Below, one piece after another: positions 35,960 to 45,115 of a stretch of 58,025 bases of DNA (the first letter of the stretch is position 1; the number at the start of each line of letters is the position of its first letter). Origin of the DNA: Verrucomicrobiota bacterium (GTDB lineage: Bacteria > Verrucomicrobiota > Verrucomicrobiia > Chthoniobacterales > UBA10450). The stretch covers positions 19,719 through 77,743 of the forward strand of contig QHOX01000062.1 of assembly GCA_003219465.1 (NCBI GenBank). Reading direction: 5' to 3'. The translations under genes and the position numbers were made by a program. Below the pieces are notes generated by a model that was not told the origin of the DNA, did not search any database, and was given only the letters and a program-made list of their open reading frames with translations.

Positions 35960-36877
35960 TTACTGCCCGGCGGTGGGATCGATCGACGAATCCTGGGATG
36001 ACAAGGCAGCTGCAGCTTCTTGACGGAACGCTGCGGCAGCTTTGCTCTGAAATCGAAGCGGATTGTAAAGAAGATTTAGTTCCCGCTCCAGAACCGGCGG
36101 AACGAACGGCAGAGTGACGCACCCGGGGGTGCCGTGATGTTTCACCATCATTTGCGGCACAATAGAGACGCCGATTCCCGCCGCGACCATGTTTGCAATT
36201 GTGCTGAGCTGACTGCCGGCAAGAGCTATCTCCGGCCGAAGACGGCGAGACTCGAGCAGGTGATGGACCTGTTGCGAGAGGCAATGCATCTCGTGAAGCA
36301 GTAGAAATCTCTGCGATTTGAGATCGTCGAATTCTACCAGAGTTTTCTTTGCCAAAGGATGCCTTTCCGGTAGCAGCAGAAGCAACGGTTCGCTGCCCAC
36401 GGATTCGCGCCGCAAAGTTGGACTCGCCCGGCACGTGGATGCTAATGCGACATCGAGTTCTCCGGCTTCTATTCGCCGAGTGATTCCATCGGTTACGTCC
36501 TCCACGATCTCCAGCATCACGTCCGGATAATGTTTCTGGAACGTCACGACCAATTCTGGAAGCACATATGGCGCGATCGTGGGAATTGCGCCCACCGCCA
36601 CCTTACCGGCGACTTCGCCCTTGAGCTCATCAACGCAACGACGTGCGTCGCCGATGGAAGCCAAAATTTGCCGGGCGTAATCGATGAAACATCGGCCCGC
36701 CTCCGTCAGGACGACTGACCTCGGCAAACGATCAAACAATGGTTGGCCCATTTCCGCTTCCAGCTTTCGAATCTGCTGGCTAAGTGAAGGCTGAGCCACG
36801 CGCACCTTCGCCGCCGCGCGCGAAAAGCTTCCCTCGTCCGCCACCGCAACGAAATAACGCAATTGATGAATCTCCAT
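35960..36877 (-). CDS. LysR-family transcriptional regulator, OxyR-like
   Basis: The protein of 305 residues has the LysR helix-turn-helix at its front (MEIHQLRYFVAVADEGSFSR, then VRVAQPSLSQQIRKLEAEMG). A ligand domain follows with LLPERHPLAKK and FLLLHEMHCLSQQVHHLLES. The segment HCLSQQ resembles the redox-cysteine region of OxyR (GHCLRDQ), but a second cysteine at the usual distance is not seen. It may therefore sense by one cysteine only, or bind a small molecule. The ATG at 36877 was chosen because the longer frame adds 32 residues with no LysR similarity. The regulated target may be the hydrolase gene on the other side, or elsewhere. Confidence 0.85.
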   Translation of the reverse strand: MEIHQLRYFVAVADEGSFSRAAAKVRVAQPSLSQQIRKLEAEMGQPLFDRLPRSVVLTEAGRCFIDYARQILASIGDARRCVDELKGEVAGKVAVGAIPTIAPYVLPELVVTFQKHYPDVMLEIVEDVTDGITRRIEAGELDVALASTCRASPTLRRESVGSEPLLLLLPERHPLAKKTLVEFDDLKSQRFLLLHEMHCLSQQVHHLLESRRLRPEIALAGSQLSTIANMVAAGIGVSIVPQMMVKHHGTPGCVTLPFVPPVLERELNLLYNPLRFQSKAAAAFRQEAAAALSSQDSSIDPTAGQ

Positions 36878-37100
36878 AAACAATCCCGCTGAAAGGATCC
36901 TCACACTAGCGCTAGCGTTGCTACTTTGAAACCCGCTGGTTACTTCGCTCGACGTCGTGCACTGCCGCAACAATTGTCGGCGCGGCGAACAACTCCACGC
37001 CGGGCGTAAAGAAAAACTGCGGTTTCAAGCGAGTAATTTCAGGATCAAAGCGATGTGAGTCTGCCATTATCCAACTTTGATTCGACACGGTTCCAGCTGC

Positions 37101-37120
37101 CTATGGGACTAAAGGCCAAT
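37101..37120 (+). promoter_or_regulatory. DosR-like dyad site A
   Basis: The 20 bases CTATGGGACTAAAGGCCAAT lie about 58 bases before the start of the alpha/beta hydrolase gene. They share GGACTWWAG with five further sites in the region, and the first 16 bases closely match site B. The half-site GGGACT, with an imperfect opposite half, resembles the binding motif of DosR/NarL-type regulators. Confidence 0.65.
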
Positions 37121-37177
37121 AGACAAAGGATTCGAGACTTGATACCGCTTCTGTTAGTTGTCTAGAATTTCCGTCAA

Positions 37178-38654
37178 ATGCGAAGCTCCAATTTGATTTG
37201 CTGCAGGGGGTTGTTTGCATTGGTATCTTCGATTCTCATCGGAGGCTGCGCCGAATACGGGCCATATCATGGGAACATATCCGGTGAACCACTCAATTCA
37301 GTGCGAGGCCCTAGCGACGGACGCTACAAGTTCGCTTTCATAGAATTCGGAGACCAGGGCTCGGCTTTGGATACATCACAGCGGGCGGCTGCGATCAATG
37401 TAATTCGCCAGGCGCAGCGACCGCTCCTTTTCGTCTATATCCACGGTTGGATGAACGACGCCAACTCCGGTGATGTTTGTCGATTTGAACACTTCATTGA
37501 TATGATCTCCCGTCTTCCCGAGGTGACTCAGGGAAACATCAACGTGATCGGTGTTTATATCGCATGGCGCGGGAAGAACCTTACCGTGCCGGGCTTGGAT
37601 TTGCTGACGTTTTGGAACCGCAAGCTGGCGGGCGGAGACGTAGCGGCGCAAAACAGCTGTCTGGCTACTATTAACGAACTCGCGCTGGCCGCTCGGGAGC
37701 CGGGCAAGAAGGTTCATCATTGCGTACTGATGGGTCACTCGTTTGGCGGATTAGTTCTAAGCAATACTATTTCTCACTCGATCCTGGATGCCAGCAGCAC
37801 CGGCGCGCGCAACGCGAGTCCCTGGGACATGGCGGTGGCGTTCAACGCGGCGGACAATTCCATCGGCACCCGGCAATTGATGTCCGAATTAGAATATCTT
37901 TATAGGTACGACTCGACCCGCGGCGCTTATGTGGGCAGGACGCCAGGGGCCGAAGAAGGTGCTGTGATAAAGGAAGACCGTCCCTTCCTCATCGTCTTGC
38001 AATCGGAGAACGATCAGGCGACAGGGAAATTTTTTCCGATTGGGCAGGGTCTCGCAAACACTGTAAATCTTCATTATCACTGGGACAGGGTTCCGGTGCC
38101 TGGTGGCGGTGGAAAAAAAGTATCGGAGAGAGAGTTCCAGACCCACACACCCGGCAACGATAAGTATCTGGTAAATTTTAAGGTTGTCCCCCTGGGAGAA
38201 GCGACTCCACCGGAGGGTCTAAACACGAATGAGAACCGGGCGTTCGAAGCCAATCTTCTGCACAACGTGCGTGGGCCGCACCTTTCTTACCAGCGAGAGG
38301 AACGATGGTCATGAAAAACCATTCTGCCGCGGTCCAGATTACAATCCCGATGAAACGCGTCCTCCCACCGGAAAGGAGGAGTGGCGCCGTTGGGAGTTTG
38401 TCTACAGCGGCAATGCTCGCGTGCCCTGTTGGATCGTGCGCGTACCGAAGGACATCATTTGGGGTCATGGCGGATTGTGGAGTGATAATTCGGTAGCGAT
38501 GTTCGCCGCTCTTTACCGGATGCATTTCCCCTTGAACGCCGAAGGTCAACCCTGCCCCTTCTCAACCGGTTCGCGTCCCCAAGGCCCCAGACACCTTAAA
38601 AATGAACCAGGACAAACTGCACTGACCGGCACGACACGCGTCAGCGCGAGATAA
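37178..38654 (+). pseudogene. Lipoprotein alpha/beta hydrolase, frameshifted near its C-terminus
   Basis: The first frame (37178-38314) gives a lipoprotein signal (LVSSILIGGCAEYG, lipobox GGC) and an alpha/beta hydrolase core with VYIHGWMND, the nucleophile elbow LMGHSFGGLVL and an NTISHSIL helix. It ends with a stop soon after YQREERWS. In the next frame the sequence goes on in a convincing way, DYNPDETRPPTGKEEWRRWE, then FVYSGNARVPCWIVRVPKDI, WGHGGLWSDN, down to 38654. A single-base change near 38300-38325 would restore one protein of about 490 residues. Site A (37101-37120) lies upstream. It may still function if the C-terminal part is dispensable. Confidence 0.7.
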
Positions 38655-38681
38655 CCAAGTTGGTTCCCAAAGACTGGGTGT

Positions 38682-39403
38682 TTACGAATCAGGGGACTTT
38701 GGTGTTGAATAAAGTGAGACCAGGCGGGCGATCAGGACCGCCACATATAGCAGACCGATCATCGCTTCCATCGCTGCAAGCCAGCGCGCAATTCTGGAAA
38801 CGGGAGTGATGTCGCCGTAGCCAACAGTGCTCAATGTGATGAAGCTAAAGTAAAAGCCATCGAACCCATTGATGGATCGCGGCCCTGCGTTCGTGTTGAA
38901 CGAGAAGGCCCCCCTGGCGTCAATCGGTCTACGAGCCAGTAGGCCAACGTCCAGATCAAACCGAGCATCAGGTAAGCCGCAATGCTGGCACAGAGAACGT
39001 CGGCCGTTACCGAAGGCGCGCGGAGGACGAAACGCAGCAGCTGCGCGACTACAAAAATAAACAAGAGGAGTCCGCCAATGAGGAAGACTCCAGGTGGGAC
39101 CAGGTCGGGCCGAAAATGGCTCACCCATCTCGCGGCGAGCGTTGGAATCGCCAGCAAGATTGCTACAACTAGCGTGCGCCGTCTGTCCGCGACAGCGAGC
39201 ACAGCCGAAAGCAGCACCAGGGAAAGCAAGAACGACACGATAAGATCGCCACCTTTGATTTCCTCCAGAAAAGGTGCGCAGGTGAAGAAGATGCCGAGAG
39301 CAATGAGTAACTGCGCAACGGAGAAGCGACGCCGTCCCAATTCTTGGGCGGCCGGTTTCCGTAATTCTACCTCCCGCGCGGTCTTGTTGGTTTCAGTCTC
39401 CAC
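38682..39403 (-). pseudogene. K+ channel (ion_trans_2 type), frameshifted
   Basis: The front frame (to about 38910) holds several membrane helices starting ELGRRRFSVAQLLIALGIFF and ending LMLGLIWTLAYWLVDRLTPG. The second frame (from about 38910 to 38682) reads GAFSFNTNAGPRSINGFDGF, then FSFITLSTVGYGDITPVSRI with the potassium filter TVGYGD and a last pore helix. The break is at a run of six C (38909-38914 on the plus strand); adding one base, or removing two, joins them. The combined protein of about 240 residues would be a small two-pore-helix channel. It may be a real pseudogene or a sequencing slip. Confidence 0.75.
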
Positions 39404-39559
39404 AATTTCGTTAAGTCACTGGGTGTCTGACTGTGGTCATCATTTTGACCTAACGAATACAATCTGAGGCCGCTTCACATGGTCTGCTTAATCTTTCGGT
39501 GTTTATCGACGAGGGCAGCAGCCATCAGGCTGGTGCCCTCGCGTTATGTGTCACTGCTC

Positions 39560-40042
39560 TTACCAATCGCCCAAAGAGGCCGTACCCATCGGACCAAAGC
39601 CATCGAACTCGTCAACTTCGATGTGATTCGGCCCGGCCGTCTCGTATGTCATCGTTGGCTGCGGGTTCATCAGTTGTTGACCTGGCTGCGCCTGCTGGCT
39701 TGCCGGCTGGCTAGTCTGCTATGCCGCAAGCGCCTTCTTGTAGGCATCGAATTGCTTTTGTTTTCCGACGTAGATTTTGTCCTTCGTCGCAGTGGGAAAA
39801 ACGTAATACAATTTTCCCTGATACTTCACGGCCGAGACCCTGTATTGGGCAAGCCCATTGATCGCCTGTTGCTGCTTTGGCGTGGTAACCGTTATGACCT
39901 TAAAGCCCGACTGCGCAAGCAGGAATTCCTTCTTGGATGCGGCGAGTTCGGCGTTGTTGGTCGCCACGGTTTGGCAGGCCGCCATTAGCGTCAATGCTGC
40001 CATGGAACCAGCGATATTTGTTAGTGTTAATACCTCTTTCAT
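39560..40042 (-). pseudogene. Lipoprotein interrupted by an in-frame amber codon
   Basis: The frame from ATG 40042 reads MKEVLTLTNIAGSMAALTLM and lipobox AAC, then the beta-rich VITVTTPKQQQAINGLAQYR and FPTATKDKIYVGKQKQFDAY, and stops at TAG (39721-39719). Beyond the TAG the same frame continues for 52 codons to a TAA at 39562-39560 with QTSQPASQQAQPGQQLMNPQ, ETAGPNHIEVDEFDGFGPMG and GDW. This matches the end of the next gene upstream (VQQFGGFGPMGVNALGDW). It is therefore the longer lipoprotein with a nonsense codon after residue 107. The short form may still be made, or the TAG may be read through. Confidence 0.75.
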
Positions 40043-40150
40043 GTGTCTCATCTAAGTTTCGTCGAACAAACCGGTGCGGATCTGTCTCACACGGACGGTG
40101 GGACAGATACCACCATCAGGTGCTGGCTTGCATCCGGCCGTCAATTGCTT

Positions 40151-40627
40151 CTACCAATCTCCCAGAGCGTTCACGCCCATCGGACCAAACCCACCGAACT
40201 GCTGGACTTCGACGTTGTTGGGTCCCGCAGTCTCTAATGTAGGCATCAGAGACTGTCCCGCCATCTGCTGCTGACCCTGTTGAGCCATGCTAGCTGGATG
40301 GCTCGCCTGTTGTCCAGCGAGCGCCTGTTTGTAGGCGTTGAATTGCTTTTGTTTCCCCACGTAGATCCTATCTTTCGTCCCAGTCGGAAACACGTAGTAC
40401 AATTTCCCGTTGTACTTCACGGCCGAGACCCTGCCTTGGGTCAGCCCGTTGACCGCCTGTTGCTGCTGAGGGGTCGTAACCGTTACGACCTTGAAGCCCG
40501 ACTGAGAGAGCAAGGATTCCTTCTGGGCGACAACCGATTGGCCAGTGCCGGTGGTCTGACATGCTGTCATTAGTGCCAATGCCGCCGCGGCACTGACGAT
40601 ACTTGTTACTGTTAATACTTTTTTCAT
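40151..40627 (-). CDS. Small lipoprotein, tandem paralogue
   Basis: The 158-residue lipoprotein starts MKKVLTVTSIVSAAAALALM followed by TACQTTGTG (lipobox TAC). The middle (FKVVTVTTPQQQQAVNGLTQ, then GRVSAVKYNGKLYYVFPTGT and KDRIYVGKQKQFNAYKQALA) is beta-strand rich and closely matches the neighbouring gene. A Gln/Pro/Ser-rich linker leads to a conserved C-terminus, NVEVQQFGGFGPMGVNALGD. Such lipoproteins probably sit in the outer membrane. The role is unknown. The gene is a tandem duplicate of the amber-interrupted copy at 39560-40042. Confidence 0.8.
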   Translation of the reverse strand: MKKVLTVTSIVSAAAALALMTACQTTGTGQSVVAQKESLLSQSGFKVVTVTTPQQQQAVNGLTQGRVSAVKYNGKLYYVFPTGTKDRIYVGKQKQFNAYKQALAGQQASHPASMAQQGQQQMAGQSLMPTLETAGPNNVEVQQFGGFGPMGVNALGDW

Positions 40628-40700
40628 ATGTTTTCTTTTGAGTGGGTTGGTTGAGTTTTGGTTGTATGAAAAATTAGAAATGAATTCAAGACCTTAATTG

Positions 40701-43163
40701 TTACCGTCGGCCCCTGAACCCGCCACCGCCGAACCCGCCAAAGCGGCCTCCGCCACCGAATCCTCCATTGCCGGAGCGATCACCGCCACCGCCGAATTCT
40801 CCACTGCCAAAACGGTCACCCCCGAAGCCTCCGCCGCCAGACCTATCAAAGCCGCCGCGTTGAAAATCCTGGGAGCGCTGGCTTGAAAAATCACCACGTG
40901 ATCGATTCTGAGCCTCGCGGTCCAAATCCTGCCTTTGCGAATCAAAATCTGATCGGTTAGCGCTGCTTTCACTGGTCCGATTGGAACTGCTCGCTGCCGA
41001 CTCCCGTTGTTGATAACTCTCGGATCCTGTCCGTTGCTGGCTACTTTCTGACCCTTGCCAGTTCGGCTGGGGTTTGCTCACGGAATTCCAGCTTCCGTTG
41101 TCGTACTTCTCCCAGCCGTTCCCCGTGTTCTTGTAGACGTTCCCGTCATGCCCGGCGTACATATTGCCGCTTGCAGTTTTACCCACCGCACTGTTTCCCC
41201 ACTTCGTGCTGGAAGCGGCCACTTTTCCTCCCTGAGAAGTCGCGGCGCCTGCGACGGTTCCATTAGCCGTCGAGTAATGGCCCATGGTAGCGCTTTGATT
41301 TCCTCGTGACACGTAGGAGCTGCCCCATTGAGCATTCGGACTGGAACCTTGTCTGGTCTGCGCATAGGTGCCCGTGTACGGATTGTATGCCTGCGCGGCA
41401 GTTCTGCTGCCGTAAGGTGTCGAGACTGATGCTCCTCGAGCGTACGTTCCGGTGTATGGATTGTAAGCAGCTCCGGCAGTCGCCGAGCCGTACGGACCGT
41501 ACGCTGAGGCTTTCCAGCCGTAAGCTCCCGTGTTGTAGTCATAGTAAGGCGTCGCGTAAGGATGATAACCATAGCCCCAGTAAGCGCCACAGTACGTCGC
41601 GGGGTAGGGATAGTAGTAGCCCCCACCAGAGTATGGCGGCCACCAATAGCCACTCCCATCGGCAAGAATCGCGCCCGTAGCCGCACCCAGGATGAAAGTG
41701 CCTAAATATCCTGCTGTGTAGTTGGACGTAACAGTGCCATCGGGATTGGAGGTTTGGGTGACATAGGTCACGTTATAAACCGGTGAGCTCGATGGAATCG
41801 TGTAGATTTCCTTCGGAACCGACATGCACGTCGACCACGGTCCAGTTGGAGTAGGAGCCATGAACCACACGCCTTGCAGGCAAAGGTAATACGTACCTTC
41901 GAGCTCGATCACCTTGTCAGCAGTGTTCGTGGCGTAGTTCATTGAAGTTCCCTTGATTGGCTCAAACTTTGGATCACCGGCATACGCGACTTTCACCTTA
42001 GCTGCAGCCTCGGTGGGTTTCACCGTCATCGTTGTTGGGACCTGAGCCAACAAAACCGCGTCCTTCGCTTGCTCGGTGCCTGGAACGGTAGCGAGTATCG
42101 CTGAGGCCGGGCTGCTGAGCGGAATCTTGGCGAAATCGGCCGGTAGATTCGGAGTTGCATATGTCCACGGGCCTTGCAGGTCAGGCGCGCTGAACCATCG
42201 GCCGGCAGTCAAATAGCAAAACTGCTGCGTCGGTTTGTACACGAACATGACGCTGTTTGTGTTCGTTGCGTACTCAAGCTGAGTGTCGCTGATCTGCGCG
42301 TAAACGGGTTGGCCGTCGAACAGAATCACTTCAGCCGGCTTGTCACTGTAGAAAATGTCCGGAGTTACACCCTTTGCGTTTGCTGGTGGCGGGATAAGTT
42401 TTTTGAGCGCGCTCCACTGTTTATCTTGCGGCACCTTAGACATCTCCGGCGGCAACTTCTTCGTGGCCGACCATTGACCCTCGAGCTTATTAGCCGTCAA
42501 CCATTGCTGACCGACTGCGAGGTAATAGGTGGAACTACCCTCGTCGACGAATAGCGGCCACTCTGTGTTCGCCACAAATTTCAAATTCGTGTTCGGAACT
42601 GCAGAAAGGACTGGCTCGCCATTTACGCTCAACAAAATCGACGGCCGGTAACCGACATAAATCTTTGGCGGATCGTTGTTCAATTGCACACCGGCCGGCG
42701 GCTCCTTCTTTGGCGTGGACGCGATTAAATTATACAAGGAGATCTGGAGCGTGGCTGGGACGAAACTCTTAAAGATTTGCTCCATCTTGTCCGCAGTGGC
42801 CTTATCGAGGGAAGGAAAGTACGTGCCTGTAATCTGCGGATTCGAGATCACGACAAGCTTTGCAACGTTGTCGATGCTCGTAGTTCCCTTCATTTCCACC
42901 ACGCCCACGACGGTTTTGCCGCTCTTGGGCGTAAGCGAAATCGCCATTCGCCAGCTCAAATCCTGGAAGTTCTTCCAGTCATCCACCTGAGGTTGATAAA
43001 TGATGAGGCGGTTCCCGTCCTGATAACGTTCCCGTGGCCAACTTGAAGTGCCGGATTGGCCGGGCCCCGTCGTTGAGTTGGCCGCGCGTATTTCAAATGG
43101 CGAAGTGAAGAGCGCCGCCGTTACGAGAAGACATTGAAGAAAAGACGCGTTAAAGATTTTCAT
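40701..43163 (-). CDS. Large exported surface protein with NPYTGTYA repeats
   Basis: The 820-residue protein has a signal peptide (LQCLLVTAALFTSPFEIRA). The first 500 residues contain repeated motifs such as FVANTEWPLFVDEGSSTYYL and GQQWLTANKLEGQWSATKKL, of the type annotated as carbohydrate-binding family V/XII proteins. A Gly/Tyr-rich middle follows with two NPYTGTYA copies (AYNPYTGTYARGAS and AYNPYTGTYAQTRQ). The C-terminal 150 residues are Gln/Ser/Arg-rich and end in FGGFGGGGFRGRR, an RGG-like tail. Carbohydrate binding is the family label, not proven. Site B (43205-43224) is 42 bases upstream of its ATG, so the DosR-like factor may control it. Confidence 0.75.
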   Translation of the reverse strand: MKIFNASFLQCLLVTAALFTSPFEIRAANSTTGPGQSGTSSWPRERYQDGNRLIIYQPQVDDWKNFQDLSWRMAISLTPKSGKTVVGVVEMKGTTSIDNVAKLVVISNPQITGTYFPSLDKATADKMEQIFKSFVPATLQISLYNLIASTPKKEPPAGVQLNNDPPKIYVGYRPSILLSVNGEPVLSAVPNTNLKFVANTEWPLFVDEGSSTYYLAVGQQWLTANKLEGQWSATKKLPPEMSKVPQDKQWSALKKLIPPPANAKGVTPDIFYSDKPAEVILFDGQPVYAQISDTQLEYATNTNSVMFVYKPTQQFCYLTAGRWFSAPDLQGPWTYATPNLPADFAKIPLSSPASAILATVPGTEQAKDAVLLAQVPTTMTVKPTEAAAKVKVAYAGDPKFEPIKGTSMNYATNTADKVIELEGTYYLCLQGVWFMAPTPTGPWSTCMSVPKEIYTIPSSSPVYNVTYVTQTSNPDGTVTSNYTAGYLGTFILGAATGAILADGSGYWWPPYSGGGYYYPYPATYCGAYWGYGYHPYATPYYDYNTGAYGWKASAYGPYGSATAGAAYNPYTGTYARGASVSTPYGSRTAAQAYNPYTGTYAQTRQGSSPNAQWGSSYVSRGNQSATMGHYSTANGTVAGAATSQGGKVAASSTKWGNSAVGKTASGNMYAGHDGNVYKNTGNGWEKYDNGSWNSVSKPQPNWQGSESSQQRTGSESYQQRESAASSSNRTSESSANRSDFDSQRQDLDREAQNRSRGDFSSQRSQDFQRGGFDRSGGGGFGGDRFGSGEFGGGGDRSGNGGFGGGGRFGGFGGGGFRGRR

Positions 43164-43204
43164 AAGACCAGAAACCTGATCATGGCATACGACGGGGCCG
43201 TTGC

Positions 43205-43224
43205 CTATAGGACTTTAGGGCAAT
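43205..43224 (+). promoter_or_regulatory. DosR-like dyad site B
   Basis: CTATAGGACTTTAGGGCAAT lies 42 bases upstream of the ATG of the 820-residue surface protein gene (minus strand) and a short way past the end of the porin pseudogene. It agrees with site A at 16 of 20 positions. Confidence 0.65.
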
Positions 43225-43244
43225 ATGATCGCGTGCGTTCCGTC

Positions 43245-43996
43245 TCACTGGAAGAGGACGCCTTTGACCAGCTTCGGAATAACAGGAGTGATCTGGACCT
43301 GCACATTCCACTCCTGTCCGGAAATCCGGGGGTGCACGGGCATGTACTGCACTGCGAGCTGAATTTTGACGGGCAAACGCCCTAGCTTCACCACCTTGCC
43401 CAAGCCGAGCCCGACCGGGACCGTCCAGACATCCTCAGACGGCGCAGTCCAGTCCGCCAGGATATTACCCGAATACCCGATGCTCCAGCCTGCTGAATCG
43501 CAACAGGGTTTGAATTTAAGATTAGCCGTTCGTATAAATTCGCATAGTGCGAGCCCGCAGCGAAATCGAGCGACCAGCGCGGAGTGTTGATGACCCGCCA
43601 GCTTAACCCAGTGTCAACGTACCATGTGTCCACTTCTGCGGCGATGTTGTCGATCATGCGGCTTACCTGTGAGCCGTCGGAAAGACCTACGTAAATAAAT
43701 TCGGCGAATATTCCCAATGGACCTTTTTGCGCCTCCGCCCGCATCGCGAAAACCATGTTCAGGTGCTGCAGAATTTGATCCAAACCGACATCGATATCTG
43801 CGTTGTGTCCATTGATCCCAATCGTACCATCCATGCCAGCCATCCAGCCAGGCGCTGCGATGGTAAATTGCCATGGCTCGCTCTGGGTAATTGTTGGTGG
43901 CGCGCTTTCCTTCGGTTGCAGTTCCAATGTGCCCGCGCCGAGGGAGCCGATGAGCGCAGATGCTGCACCGGCGAATAAGAAGAACCGAAGTTTCAT
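43245..43996 (-). pseudogene. Out-of-frame chimera of two outer membrane protein genes
   Basis: From ATG 43996 the protein has a signal peptide MKLRFFLFAGAASALIGSLG and the beginning of a beta-barrel protein (PWQFTIAAPGWMAGMDGTIG, GLDQILQHLNMVFAMRAEAQ, SLDFAAGSHYANLYERLILN). Near 43490-43500 the homology ends. A second frame then begins and reads GWSIGYSGNILADWTAPSED, VWTVPVGLGLGKVVKLGRLP, and VKIQLAVQYMPVHPRISGQE through to 43245. That is the end of a different porin family (phenol-degradation MetA/SphA-like). The two do not join in one frame, so a deletion has fused two genes out of frame. The front part still has an open frame down to 43388. Confidence 0.6.
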
Positions 43997-44083
43997 GTGT
44001 CGAGTCTTAAATAACGCCGTTCTGATTGGCAAGCTGACATTGCAGTAATTGCGCGCGATTTTGCTTTATCCAACGCGACGCGT

Positions 44084-44103
44084 CTATGGGACCTTAGGGC
44101 CAT
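44084..44103 (+). promoter_or_regulatory. DosR-like dyad site C
   Basis: CTATGGGACCTTAGGGCCAT is 88 bases upstream of the ATG (43996) of the chimeric porin gene. It has GGGAC at the left and GGGCC at the right, separated by CTTA. Confidence 0.6.
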
Positions 44104-44131
44104 GTTTCAAGGGTCTTAGAGACCTGAGACG

Positions 44132-44170
44132 ATCAAAAGAAATCGGCCTCCCGATTAAAGGAGGCCGATT
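44132..44170 (-). terminator. Rho-independent terminator of the outer membrane protein gene
   Basis: The stem AATCGGCCTCC / GGAGGCCGATT (11 bp, 44141-44151 and 44160-44170) has an 8-base loop. On the minus strand it is followed by TCTTTTG. It lies about 32 bases past the stop of the gene at 44202-44966. Confidence 0.8.
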
Positions 44171-44201
44171 CACTTGAGTTGTTAGAGAGATCGTTCGCTC
44201 T

Positions 44202-44966
44202 CTAGTGGAAAAAGAAGCGGACGCCGGCGCCTAACAAGTGCTGTTTGAGATCGCGATCTTGGCGAGTATCGACTTGGGTGCTCGTATCATCGAGGAATTT
44301 ATACTCGATGAACGCACTTATATTAGGCGTAAAAAAGTAATCGGAGCCGGCAACCACATCGAACGCCAGGTCTGCGTGATTCCGTCCGCCGCCAGTGTTT
44401 ATAGGCACAGTGCCGGTTACGGGGTTGACGACCTCGGTGCCTGCGGATTCAGCATAGTAAACGCCGACCCCGGCACCGAAATACGGCTGGAATTTTTGAT
44501 TTCCAGGCGCGAACCGCAAAATGAAGTTAAACAGAAACTGGCCCGTGTTAATCCAGGTCGTCACGTCGCGCTGTGCCAACACGTCGCCGAACGAATCTTG
44601 CAACGTGAAGTCACCGCCACCCCGGAAACCGTTGTAAAAGAGGTCGCCTTCAAGGGTAGGTCGAATTACGCCCCTGCCGAAGACATACCCCAGTTTAACC
44701 CCGCCAAAGAAACCGACATCATTCTTCGGGTCGAAGGTGAGAGTGTCTCCGAAATCAGGTAAATTCGGATTGTCTTGCGTAAAAGTTTGGTTCCCACCGC
44801 GGTTCTGATAGATATTTGCTCCCAGGTCGATCGCGCCGTAAAAGCCGGTCCCGTAAAGTGGCGGCGGTGGCGGCGCGACCTGTTTGTATTCGACAGCCGG
44901 CCCTGCCCGAAGAGAGGCGGCCAGAAGTCCTGTCAACGCAACAGTGGAGACTAGCAGTTTTTTCAT
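44202..44966 (-). CDS. Outer membrane beta-barrel protein
   Basis: The ATG at 44966 gives MKKLLVSTVALTGLLAASLR, a signal peptide; earlier in-frame starts add unrelated residues. The mature protein (about 232 residues) has a Pro-rich linker (QVAPPPPPLYGTG) and eight or more beta strands in pairs, for example GFYGAIDLGANIYQNRGG, FFGGVKLGYVFGRGVIRPTL and FLFNFILRFAPGNQKFQPYF. It ends KQHLLGAGVRFFFH, the C-terminal aromatic signature of outer membrane barrels. The type is OmpA/opacity-like (OMP_b-brl). The ligand is unknown. Site D is 130 bases upstream and a terminator follows. Confidence 0.85.
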   Translation of the reverse strand: MKKLLVSTVALTGLLAASLRAGPAVEYKQVAPPPPPLYGTGFYGAIDLGANIYQNRGGNQTFTQDNPNLPDFGDTLTFDPKNDVGFFGGVKLGYVFGRGVIRPTLEGDLFYNGFRGGGDFTLQDSFGDVLAQRDVTTWINTGQFLFNFILRFAPGNQKFQPYFGAGVGVYYAESAGTEVVNPVTGTVPINTGGGRNHADLAFDVVAGSDYFFTPNISAFIEYKFLDDTSTQVDTRQDRDLKQHLLGAGVRFFFH

Positions 44967-45095
44967 ATTAAGCCCTTTCATTGTTCCTTGTGATCGTCCC
45001 CTTACGGAGAACGGTAGTGAGGTCAAATTAAATAATTCCTTAGTGTAAGGTGTTTTCCTACAGGTGATCATCGTGCAGCAGGTGCAAAATTCCGT

Positions 45096-45115
45096 CTATG
45101 GGACTTTAGCCGTAG
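45096..45115 (+). promoter_or_regulatory. DosR-like dyad site D
   Basis: CTATGGGACTTTAGCCGTAG lies 130 bases upstream of the outer membrane protein ATG at 44966. It has the best inverted symmetry of the set (CTAYGG...CCGTAG), as expected for a dimer site. Confidence 0.65.

Noticed and set aside
39560-40042. Amber codon as pyrrolysine or another recoded residue
   Set aside because: No pylT-type tRNA or pyl gene is seen in the window, and the paralogue has Gly-Gln at this place. A nonsense mutation is simpler.
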